This document shows, in pieces, positions 54,940-62,425 of a stretch of 64,000 nt of DNA. The DNA is from Bacteroides ihuae (GTDB taxonomy: Bacteria > Bacteroidota > Bacteroidia > Bacteroidales > Bacteroidaceae), in NCBI RefSeq assembly GCF_900104585.1, contig NZ_FNVX01000006.1, positions 1,240,001-1,304,000 of the forward strand. Reading direction: 5' to 3'. The stretch's first letter is position 1. Each line of letters starts with the position of its first letter. The translations under genes were made by a program, and so were the position numbers. A model generated the notes under the pieces. It saw only the letters and a program-made list of their open reading frames with translations. It had not been told where the DNA came from and did not search any database.

Positions 54940-57621
54940 ATGACTTCAATAAATGACGCTTATTATCATTCCGGTCTGAGTGAGGATGAAGTGAAAATAA
55001 ACAGGGAAAAGTATGGTAGTAATCTTCTGACGCCACCGAAGCGTGCTTCTTTATGGAAACTTTATCTGGAAAAATTTGAAGACCCTGTAGTTCGTGTGTT
55101 GCTTATTGCTGCAGTATTCTCTTTACTCATTTCGATTATTGAAAATGAATATGCTGAGACCATTGGCATTATATGCGCTATTCTTCTAGCTACGGGTATT
55201 GGCTTTTTCTTCGAATACGATGCCAATAAGAAATTTGATCTGCTGAATACAGTTAATGAGGAGACGCTCGTTAAAGTAATACGTAGTGGAAAGGTACGTG
55301 AGATCCCTCGTAAGAATGTTGTTGTTGGTGATATAGTCATATTAGAAACTGGTGAAGAAATTCCGGCAGATGGCGAATTGATTGAAGCTATCTCTTTGCA
55401 AATCAATGAGTCAAACCTTACTGGAGAACCAGTGATAAATAAAACAACTGTTGAGTCTGATTTTGATGATGAAGCGACTTATGCTTCGAATAGGGTGATG
55501 AGAGGCACTACGGTGGTAGACGGTCATGGTACAATGAAAGTGCTTTGTGTGGGTGATGCAACAGAAATTGGTCAGGTTGCTCGCCAGAGTACAGAGCAAA
55601 GTGGAGAGCCAACTCCTCTAAACATTCAGCTTACTAAGTTGGCTAACCTGATAGGTAAGGTTGGCTTTTCTGTAGCTATTATCACTTTTGTCGTTTTTGT
55701 TTCAAAAGACTTATTTCATTACTTGAGTGAAAACGAAGTGAGCACTTGGCAGCAGTATATGATCATAGCGCAGATTGTATTGAAATATTTCATGATGGCG
55801 GTTACCCTGATTGTGGTGGCAGTGCCTGAGGGTTTGCCTATGAGTGTGACGCTGAGTCTGGCACTAAATATGCGTCGCATGCTAGCAACGAATAATCTTG
55901 TGCGTAAAATGCATGCATGCGAAACGATGGGAGCTATTACGGTTATCTGCACAGACAAGACGGGTACTTTGACGCAAAATCTGATGCAAGTACACGAACC
56001 TAACTTTTATGGATTGAAGAATGGAAGTGAGCTAGCTGATAATCTTATAAGCAAATTGGTTATTGAGGGCATTAGTGTGAACTCGACTGCTTTCTTGGAA
56101 GAACTAGAAACTGGACAAAAACCAAAAGGAGTGGGAAACCCCACGGAAGTAGCATTGTTGCTTTGGCTGAATGGCCTTCAACAAAACTATCTTGAGATTA
56201 GGGAGAAAGGGAATATTGTAGATCAACTAACTTTCTCTACTGAGCGGAAGTTTATGGCAACACTGGCTCAATCTTCACTTATAGGTAAAAAAATCATTTA
56301 TATAAAAGGTGCACCAGAGATAGTACTCGCTAAATGTAAAGAGGTGGTGCTTGATAGTGGAAACGTGAGTGTGGGTGAATACCGCTCTACTATAGAATCT
56401 CAGCTATTGAATTACCAAAATATGGCTATGCGTACGTTGGGCTTTGCTTATAAGATCGTAGGCGATAATGAAGTAGGGGATTGTGTTTCTCTGGTGGCAG
56501 CCAATGATCTTAATTTTGTGGGTGTTGTGGCCATTTCTGATCCAATACGTCCAGATGTGCCTGCTGCGATAGTTAAATGTCAGTCGGCCGGTATCGACAT
56601 TAAAATAGTAACGGGTGACACTCCGGGAACAGCGACTGAGATTGCACGTCAAATAGGTCTTTGGACTGCTGAAGATACAGAGCGTAATCGCATAACAGGG
56701 GTTGCCTTTGCTGGATTGAGTGACGCAGAAGCATTAGACCGTGTGATGGAATTGAAAATCATGTCGCGCGCACGTCCTACCGACAAGCAACGCCTTGTTC
56801 AACTTTTGCAGCAAAAAGGGTCCGTTGTGGCTGTTACGGGAGATGGAACCAATGACGCACCTGCTCTAAACCATGCTCAAGTAGGGCTTTCGATGGGGAC
56901 AGGAACTTCTGTGGCTAAAGAAGCAAGCGACATTACGTTACTTGATGATTCCTTCAATAGTATAGGAACTGCTGTGATGTGGGGGCGCTCGCTTTATAAA
57001 AATATTCAACGTTTTATAGTCTTTCAACTTACCATTAACTTTGTAGCTCTGCTTATTGTTCTGTTGGGATCATTTGTTGGCACGGAATTACCGCTGACAG
57101 TTACGCAAATGTTATGGGTGAATCTAATCATGGATACATTTGCAGCTCTTGCACTCGCTTCTATTCCGCCGAGCGAAGGTGTAATGGATGAGAAACCTCG
57201 ACGCAGCGATGATTTTATTATCACTAAAGCAATGCGATATAATATTCTTAGCGTTGGCTCGGTTTTTCTGCTCGTGCTTATGGGTATGATTTATTATTTT
57301 ACGGATGCCAACGGTGTGATGACGGTGCATCGGTTGACTATCTTCTTCACTTTCTTTGTGATGTTACAGTTCTGGAATTTGTTTAATACCCGTGTTTTCG
57401 GGACAATCGATTCTGCTTTTAAAGGATTAAGTAGATCGTATGGTATGGAATTGGTTGCATTGGCTATCCTTGGCGGGCAATTTTGTATCGTACAATTTGG
57501 TGGAGAGGTCTTTCGTACCGAACCTCTTAATTGGGGTACATGGATTGCTATTATTGCTTCCTCTTCTCTTGTGTTATGGGTGGGAGAGGTCATCCGTTTA
57601 GTTCGTCGACTAATTAAATAA
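54940..57621 (+). CDS. Calcium-translocating P-type ATPase (PMCA/SERCA type)
   Basis: An 893-residue P2-type ATPase. It has an N-terminal cation-ATPase domain (SGLSEDEVKINREKYG), the actuator motif LTGEP, the phosphorylation motif DKTGTLT (Asp339), KGAPE in the nucleotide-binding domain, GDGTNDAPAL in the hinge and ten transmembrane helices. The PEGLP motif in M4 is kept. Ca2+ export is the likely role. A -7 box TATTTTTG lies at 54906-54913. The HAD phosphatase gene follows after 6 bp. Confidence 0.94.
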   Translation: MTSINDAYYHSGLSEDEVKINREKYGSNLLTPPKRASLWKLYLEKFEDPVVRVLLIAAVFSLLISIIENEYAETIGIICAILLATGIGFFFEYDANKKFDLLNTVNEETLVKVIRSGKVREIPRKNVVVGDIVILETGEEIPADGELIEAISLQINESNLTGEPVINKTTVESDFDDEATYASNRVMRGTTVVDGHGTMKVLCVGDATEIGQVARQSTEQSGEPTPLNIQLTKLANLIGKVGFSVAIITFVVFVSKDLFHYLSENEVSTWQQYMIIAQIVLKYFMMAVTLIVVAVPEGLPMSVTLSLALNMRRMLATNNLVRKMHACETMGAITVICTDKTGTLTQNLMQVHEPNFYGLKNGSELADNLISKLVIEGISVNSTAFLEELETGQKPKGVGNPTEVALLLWLNGLQQNYLEIREKGNIVDQLTFSTERKFMATLAQSSLIGKKIIYIKGAPEIVLAKCKEVVLDSGNVSVGEYRSTIESQLLNYQNMAMRTLGFAYKIVGDNEVGDCVSLVAANDLNFVGVVAISDPIRPDVPAAIVKCQSAGIDIKIVTGDTPGTATEIARQIGLWTAEDTERNRITGVAFAGLSDAEALDRVMELKIMSRARPTDKQRLVQLLQQKGSVVAVTGDGTNDAPALNHAQVGLSMGTGTSVAKEASDITLLDDSFNSIGTAVMWGRSLYKNIQRFIVFQLTINFVALLIVLLGSFVGTELPLTVTQMLWVNLIMDTFAALALASIPPSEGVMDEKPRRSDDFIITKAMRYNILSVGSVFLLVLMGMIYYFTDANGVMTVHRLTIFFTFFVMLQFWNLFNTRVFGTIDSAFKGLSRSYGMELVALAILGGQFCIVQFGGEVFRTEPLNWGTWIAIIASSSLVLWVGEVIRLVRRLIK

Positions 57622-57627
57622 GAAAAA

Positions 57628-58242
57628 ATGAAAAGAGAAGGAATTAAAAATCTCATAATTGATTTTGGCGGTGTATTGATAGACCTTGATCGCCAACGAT
57701 GCATTGATAGTTTCAAGAAATTAGGTTTTCATAATGTTGATGAATTTATTGATCCTTATCGACAACAAGACTTCTTCATGGAGTTTGAGAAGGGGTTGAT
57801 TACTGCTTCTGATTTCCGTGACGCTATTAGAAAACAAACCGGCAAATTGATTACTGATGAACAGATTGATGCTGCCTGGAATACTTTTCTGATTGGTATC
57901 CCCACATATAAGCTGGATCTTTTGCTCCAATTGCGTGAACATTATGTGGTGTATTTACTGAGTAATACCAACGAGATACATTGGAAATGGGCTTGCGAAA
58001 ATACTTTTTCTTATAAAGGCTTTAGAGTGGAGGATTATTTTAAGAAAATGTTTATTTCGTTTGAGTTGCATGAAGCTAAACCAGAGGTGGATATATTCAA
58101 AATATTGCTTGAAGATACTGGTATAGTTCCCCAAGAAACTCTTTTTATCGATGATGCATCGGCTAATTGCCTCACTGCAGAATCGCTAGGTATTACTACT
58201 TATACTCCTGAAGCTCACGAAGATTGGAGTCACCTTTTTTAA
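57628..58242 (+). CDS. HAD-family phosphatase
   Basis: A 204-residue HAD-superfamily hydrolase with motif I IDFGGVLIDLD, motif II LLSNTNEIH (Asn/Thr), motif III Lys in HEAKPEVDIF and motif IV FIDDASANC. The first motif reads DFGGV, so the second Asp of the classic DxD is replaced by Gly, as in many YihX-like phosphatases. It lies in an operon with the Ca2+ ATPase and ribF (14-bp gap to the ribF ATG). Substrate unknown, possibly a sugar phosphate or FMN-related phosphate. Confidence 0.9.
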   Translation: MKREGIKNLIIDFGGVLIDLDRQRCIDSFKKLGFHNVDEFIDPYRQQDFFMEFEKGLITASDFRDAIRKQTGKLITDEQIDAAWNTFLIGIPTYKLDLLLQLREHYVVYLLSNTNEIHWKWACENTFSYKGFRVEDYFKKMFISFELHEAKPEVDIFKILLEDTGIVPQETLFIDDASANCLTAESLGITTYTPEAHEDWSHLF

Positions 58243-58256
58243 TAATTATTTTAGCA

Positions 58257-59180
58257 ATGCAGATTATTCGTAATATACCCGGAACTTTACCAGAGCCATG
58301 TGTGGCAACAATTGGTTTCTTTGATGGCGTGCACATGGGGCACAGATTCTTAATTAATCAGGTCAGAGAAGTTGCTTTGTCTAAAGGTTTACATTCTGCA
58401 TTGATTACTTTTCCTGAGCATCCTCGAAAAGTGATGAATTCTGATTATCGTCCGGAATTACTAACTACTAGTAATGAAAAGATTACCCTTTTAGAAGGTA
58501 CTAAAGTGGATGAGTGTATTATGCTCGATTTTACGGATGAAATAGCAAAGCTGACTGCACGTGAATTTATGAAGAATGTTCTTAAAGAGCGCTATAATGT
58601 ACAAGTCCTTGTCATAGGCTATGATCACCGTTTCGGTCACAATAGAAGCGAAGGCTTTGAAGACTATACTTTGTATGGGAAGAGTATAGGCATGGAAGTT
58701 GTTCTTGCTGAGGCCTGTTTGCTAGATCAAGTCCATGTAAGCTCTTCGGTGATTCGTTCCTATTTGCAGAAGGGAGAGGTTGATGTGGCTGCACGCTGTT
58801 TAGGCTATGAATATGCTATAGGAGGTGTTGTTGTGGGAGGATATAAAGTTGGCCGTAAGATTGGGTTTCCAACAGCCAATCTTCGTATTGAAGACCCTGA
58901 GAAGTTAGTGCCCGCTGATGGAGTATATGCTGTTAGGGTGGATATTGAAGGACAGGGTTATAATGGGATGCTGAATATTGGCTATCGACCTACTCTAGAC
59001 AATGGATTAAGTCGTAGTATTGAAGTACACATCCTTCATTTTAATTCGGATATTTATGATTCTACGATTCGTTTATCCTTTGTGCAACGGATCCGCTCGG
59101 AGATGAAATTTTCAGGATTAGATGAGTTGGTGAGCCAGCTTAATAAAGATGCCGTGATGGTTGAAGCGATATTGGGATAA
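58257..59180 (+). CDS. ribF: Bifunctional riboflavin kinase / FAD synthetase
   Basis: A 307-residue enzyme turning riboflavin to FMN and FAD. The N-terminal adenylyltransferase domain has IGFFDGVHMGHRFLI and the SSSVIR motif. The C-terminal kinase domain has GGYKVGRKIGFPTANL. ATG 58257 (MQIIRNIPGTLP) is chosen over the in-frame upstream Met at 58224, which overlaps the HAD gene. A strong hairpin (59240-59270) follows. Confidence 0.95.
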   Translation: MQIIRNIPGTLPEPCVATIGFFDGVHMGHRFLINQVREVALSKGLHSALITFPEHPRKVMNSDYRPELLTTSNEKITLLEGTKVDECIMLDFTDEIAKLTAREFMKNVLKERYNVQVLVIGYDHRFGHNRSEGFEDYTLYGKSIGMEVVLAEACLLDQVHVSSSVIRSYLQKGEVDVAARCLGYEYAIGGVVVGGYKVGRKIGFPTANLRIEDPEKLVPADGVYAVRVDIEGQGYNGMLNIGYRPTLDNGLSRSIEVHILHFNSDIYDSTIRLSFVQRIRSEMKFSGLDELVSQLNKDAVMVEAILG

Positions 59181-59239
59181 TTCTATATCCTATTTTTTCT
59201 TTTCTTCATTGTTTGTATTTTGTTTATATAGTGTTGCAT

Positions 59240-59270
59240 ATATTCGCTTCATTGGCTCCGAAGCGAATAT
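59240..59270 (+). terminator. Hairpin after ribF
   Basis: ATATTCGCTTC and GAAGCGAATAT form a perfect 11-bp stem with a 9-nt loop. The T-tail is weak (TTGAAG), so termination may be inefficient. Confidence 0.55.
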
Positions 59271-59303
59271 TTGAAGTGATTATGACCATTTACACCTTGT
59301 TTA

Positions 59304-59404
59304 TATTGAAAAACGTTCTTTATTTACTGTTTTTCGATAAATAATTTGTTGATATCAGAAATAATATATTTATTTGCATATCGAAAAACGATAAATTATT
59401 ATTG
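59304..59404 (+). promoter_or_regulatory. Promoter and triple operator of the CPBP-DUF2975-HTH operon
   Basis: The promoter is TTTG (59373-59376), a 20-bp spacer and TATTATTG (59397-59404, one mismatch). The perfect palindrome TATCGAAAAACGATA (59379-59393) fills the spacer. Two further copies lie upstream: 59325-59339 (inverted, 13 of 15 bases) and 59304-59318 (12 of 15), spaced 21 bp start to start. This looks like a repressor-controlled promoter; the operon's own HTH protein is the obvious candidate. Confidence 0.7.
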
Positions 59405-59433
59405 AATTGATAAGTATAAAGATTGTTGGTCTT

Positions 59434-59571
59434 ATGAAAAAATCATTTTTAAGCATTACAACGCTAGTTGTTTCCATCTCAATGGTAGTCATGTTTATTT
59501 GTGGAACAGCTGCTTATGCACACACCCTTCAAAAAAACGTTCAGAATAAAACCGTATCTTTGCAACATTAA
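59434..59571 (+). CDS. Putative 45-residue exported peptide
   Basis: The ORF starts MKKSFLSITT and has a classic signal peptide: two Lys, a hydrophobic core of about 20 residues, then CGTAAYA and a likely cleavage before His31. That leaves a mature peptide of about 15 residues ending KTVSLQH. Its ATG lies about 23 bp after the start point predicted from the operator-bearing promoter, so it would be the first translated frame of the operon. A TATCTTTG sequence at 59555-59562 inside its 3' end could also serve the next gene. No homology is recognised, and it could be a non-functional leader. Confidence 0.5.
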   Translation: MKKSFLSITTLVVSISMVVMFICGTAAYAHTLQKNVQNKTVSLQH

Positions 59572-59580
59572 TAAAAGAAG

Positions 59581-60390
59581 ATGAAAACGGCTATAAAACT
59601 TGTGTTGATCTATTTTGTTTGCCAGATAGCGGGAGCACTGCTGGTGATGATTCCTTCTTTTATTATCAATTTAATAAAAGAAGGAGATATAGAGAAAACG
59701 AGTAGTTTAACTCTTGCTCTCTCCATGTTCGTGGGCTTTCTATTAATGGGTTTTTATTTATATAAGGCAGGCTATATAAGTAAGGAAAGGGTGACATGGT
59801 CGCCTATATCTGTGAGTTACCTCCTTTATTCTATTATTATTGCTGTCTCGAGTATTATTGTAATTGATTTTTTGATGTCCGCAATGCCTTGGTTGCCTAA
59901 TTGGTTGGAAGATTCATTCAATCTTTTACAATCTGGCTGGTTTGGTATTGCTTGCGTTGCAGTATTAGGGCCTATTCTGGAGGAGTTGCTTTTCAGAGGC
60001 GGAGTTACTAAAGTACTCCTAAAAAAATATACTCCCGCACAAGCGATCATCTTCTCTGCGCTTATCTTTGGCGTATTTCACTTGAATCCTGTTCAGATAG
60101 TGGGAGCAAGTCTCATGGGTCTTCTGTTGGCTTGGGTTTATTATAAAACAGCTAGTTTGATTCCATGTATCTTGATGCATATTGTTAATAATACTTTGTC
60201 GGTTTATCTTAATTTTGAATATCCAAATGCAGAGTATATGCGAGATATAGCAGGAGGTAATAGCTATTATGCTGCGGTTGCTGCTGCAGCTGTGTTGCTT
60301 GTTATCACTTGTCTATTGATGAGAAAAACATCTGTTGCTTATAATTGGAAGCAAGAGGAGAATACTGATGAAATAATGAAAGGCATATAG
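59581..60390 (+). CDS. CPBP-family intramembrane metalloprotease
   Basis: A 269-residue protein of the CAAX/Abi (CPBP) family with about eight membrane helices. The catalytic motifs are complete: EELLFRG (Glu134, Glu135, Arg139), FGVFH (His167) and HIVNN (His200, Asn203/204). Bacterial members have been linked to bacteriocin immunity and processing of membrane-associated peptides. It lies 10 bp after the small exported-peptide ORF and 3 bp before the first DUF2975 gene. Confidence 0.9.
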   Translation: MKTAIKLVLIYFVCQIAGALLVMIPSFIINLIKEGDIEKTSSLTLALSMFVGFLLMGFYLYKAGYISKERVTWSPISVSYLLYSIIIAVSSIIVIDFLMSAMPWLPNWLEDSFNLLQSGWFGIACVAVLGPILEELLFRGGVTKVLLKKYTPAQAIIFSALIFGVFHLNPVQIVGASLMGLLLAWVYYKTASLIPCILMHIVNNTLSVYLNFEYPNAEYMRDIAGGNSYYAAVAAAAVLLVITCLLMRKTSVAYNWKQEENTDEIMKGI

Positions 60391-60393
60391 ATT

Positions 60394-61041
60394 ATGAAGC
60401 GAAGATTGAATATACTTTGTTTGTTGGTTCTTTTGGTGTTAAGTTATTCTGTGTTTGAATCGTTATATGAATTCGGTAGGGGGTTTTCTGCAGGTATAAA
60501 GATAGCGATGAATACTCGTGAGAAAAAGATGGAGAATCCGGCTGTAAACATGAAAATGATTGCTTTGATGCCTAAAGATTTCTCGAACTTCTCTGATTCT
60601 GTTTATAATGAGAAGACTCATTCTTATGTTCCTGTACTGTACAGTCAGTTGCTTGTTAGCGTGGAGTCTAAGCCAACAGTATGGAATATGTTAGGTGTGG
60701 CACTTTCTTCACTCTTTGAGGTGCTTTCTATTGTACTTTCTATTTTTATTTTTGTGAAGTTGGTTATTTCTATCAATAAATCAGATATATTTAATTGGAA
60801 AAATGTGCGCCGTCTTCGTTGGTTGGGTGGAACCTTGATTTTTAGTTTTTTGTGTTCGGCCATTTCTATCTGCATCAATAGTTTTGAACTTTTTTCATTG
60901 CTTTCAATACCAGGTTATTCATTACATCTATCAGAGCTCTTGTCTATTCTGACGTTGGTACTAGGTATTGTTTCGCTCATTGTGGGTGAGATTTTTGCTA
61001 TAGGCTTGCGCTTGAAAGAGGAACAGGATTTAACGATTTGA
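60394..61041 (+). CDS. DUF2975 membrane protein, first copy
   Basis: A 215-residue protein with four hydrophobic helices (about 5-25, 100-130, 145-165, 182-205) and a large loop between helices 1 and 2. The W/F-x-N-x-x-x-x-R-R-x-x-W segment (FNWKNVRRLRWLG) before helix 3 and the C-terminal GEIFAIGLRLKEEQDL are typical of DUF2975. Members are almost always next to a small XRE regulator, as here, and may sequester or signal to it. Function unknown. Confidence 0.88.
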   Translation: MKRRLNILCLLVLLVLSYSVFESLYEFGRGFSAGIKIAMNTREKKMENPAVNMKMIALMPKDFSNFSDSVYNEKTHSYVPVLYSQLLVSVESKPTVWNMLGVALSSLFEVLSIVLSIFIFVKLVISINKSDIFNWKNVRRLRWLGGTLIFSFLCSAISICINSFELFSLLSIPGYSLHLSELLSILTLVLGIVSLIVGEIFAIGLRLKEEQDLTI

Positions 61042-61054
61042 AATAAGGATAGAG

Positions 61055-61687
61055 ATGAAATTGAAAATAAATATAATTTGTACGTTGATATTCATCGCGA
61101 TGGGTATGTCGTTGGCCACTTCATTTGTGCAAGGAATACCTGACTTTCTTATTGGGTTCCAAGAAGGAAGTCGCGAAAATGTAAAAGATGTAGCCCGTTT
61201 TATTCGTTTAAGCCCAGCAGATGCTACAGCGTTTAACGATTCTGTACTCAATACGTCTGATGGTAGATGGATACCTGCACAATATAGGGAGGTTATCCTT
61301 CATGATAGTAATAAGACTTTTAGTATAATTGCAGGAGTCGTATACTATTTTTTAGCTTTAGTTTATTTTATAGTGGTTATCGTTCAACTAGTGATGTTTA
61401 TCAAGTTTATTAGAGCAGTAAATCGGTCGATTATTTTCGATTGGAGTAATGTCATAAAACTTCGCTGGATAGGGACTTTGATGTTGATATCTTTTGCTGC
61501 TTCTGCTATTGGTCGCTCTCTGCATTATTTGGATAATGTAGCTAATGTGAAGATTTCCGGGTATACTGTCAATACAATAAATGTGTGGGATTTCAATTTG
61601 CTAATTCTAGGTTTGGGGGCATTACTGATGGGCGAAATTTTTGCTATAGGCTTGCGATTGAAAGAGGAACAGGATTTAACGATTTAA
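61055..61687 (+). CDS. DUF2975 membrane protein, second copy
   Basis: A 210-residue paralogue of the preceding gene with the same four-helix layout (FDWSNVIKLRWIG before helix 3). The last 18 residues (GEIFAIGLRLKEEQDLTI) are identical to those of the first copy, and the DNA there differs at only 3 of 56 bases, although the rest of the two proteins has diverged strongly. It lies 13 bp after the first copy and 15 bp before the HTH gene. Confidence 0.88.
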   Translation: MKLKINIICTLIFIAMGMSLATSFVQGIPDFLIGFQEGSRENVKDVARFIRLSPADATAFNDSVLNTSDGRWIPAQYREVILHDSNKTFSIIAGVVYYFLALVYFIVVIVQLVMFIKFIRAVNRSIIFDWSNVIKLRWIGTLMLISFAASAIGRSLHYLDNVANVKISGYTVNTINVWDFNLLILGLGALLMGEIFAIGLRLKEEQDLTI

Positions 61688-61702
61688 GAAAGAAGGAAAA
61701 GT

Positions 61703-61930
61703 ATGTCTATAATAGTGAACTTAGATATTATGATGGCTCGAAGAAAAATTTCTTTGGGAGAATTGGCCGAAAAGGTTGATATTACGCCAGCTAACCTTTC
61801 TATCTTGAAAACAGGAAAGGCGAAAGCAGTTCGCTTTTCTACTCTTGAGGCAATATGTAAGATTTTAGATTGTCAGCCTGGAGATATCTTGGAGTTTAAG
61901 GATGATGAAGAGCAAAAGAGTGAGCAGTAA
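61703..61930 (+). CDS. Small XRE-type HTH regulator (YozG-like)
   Basis: A 75-residue DNA-binding protein made of one helix-turn-helix (about 13-65; ISLGELAEKVDITPANLSIL, then FSTLEAICKILDCQPGDIL). This is the standard partner of DUF2975 proteins. As last gene of the operon it probably autoregulates through the TATCG-N5-CGATA sites at 59304-59393. It may be controlled by membrane tethering to the DUF2975 proteins. Confidence 0.9.
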   Translation: MSIIVNLDIMMARRKISLGELAEKVDITPANLSILKTGKAKAVRFSTLEAICKILDCQPGDILEFKDDEEQKSEQ

Positions 61931-61972
61931 GTGATAAAGAAATTAGTAGGTTTTGTTCAACTTAGTGGAAAC

Positions 61973-62014
61973 AAAGCAAAAGGAGGAAAGTGGTTACTTT
62001 CCTCCTTTTGCTTT
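61973..62014 (+). terminator. 19-bp terminator hairpin overlapping the sufE 3' end
   Basis: AAAGCAAAAGGAGGAAAGT (61973-61991) pairs perfectly with 61996-62014 across a GGTT loop. The right arm is inside the sufE coding region (the codons for its last residues). It ends the HTH operon on the plus strand. Confidence 0.75.
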
Positions 62015-62419
62015 AAATGCTAATGCGTACATTCTCATTTGTTTTACCATAGATAATAATCCATTACTGCGAGTAGGTGACAAATGCTCTCGTAGTCCTA
62101 TTTTGTCAATAAAGTAAAGGTCTGTGTTTAATATTTCATCAGGAGTATGGCCCGAGACAATCTTTATTAGTAAAGCAATAATTCCTTTTACTATAAGAGC
62201 ATCACTTTCTGCTTTGAAAATGAGCTTACCTTCTACTTCTTCTGCTTGTAGCCATACACGGCTTTGACAACCTTCTATGAGATTTTGCTCTGTTTTATAT
62301 TTTTCGTTCATGGGAGCTTGTTCATTGCCTAAATCAATGAGCAATTGATAGCGATCCATCCAGTCACTGAAATCATTGAATTCTGCAATGATTTCATCTT
62401 GTAATTCGTTAATAGACAT
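61994..62419 (-). CDS. sufE: SufE-family cysteine-desulfuration protein
   Basis: A 141-residue sulfur acceptor working with the SufS cysteine desulfurase in Fe-S cluster assembly. The active-site Cys51 is in LIEGCQSRVW. The C-terminal HLSPTRSNGLLSMVKQM is characteristic. No suf genes are adjacent. It starts 6 bp after the upstream M28 gene on the same strand, so the two are probably co-transcribed. Its last codons also form half of a terminator for the opposite strand. Confidence 0.94.
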   Translation of the reverse strand: MSINELQDEIIAEFNDFSDWMDRYQLLIDLGNEQAPMNEKYKTEQNLIEGCQSRVWLQAEEVEGKLIFKAESDALIVKGIIALLIKIVSGHTPDEILNTDLYFIDKIGLREHLSPTRSNGLLSMVKQMRMYALAFKAKGGK

Positions 62420-62425
62420 TCTTTT

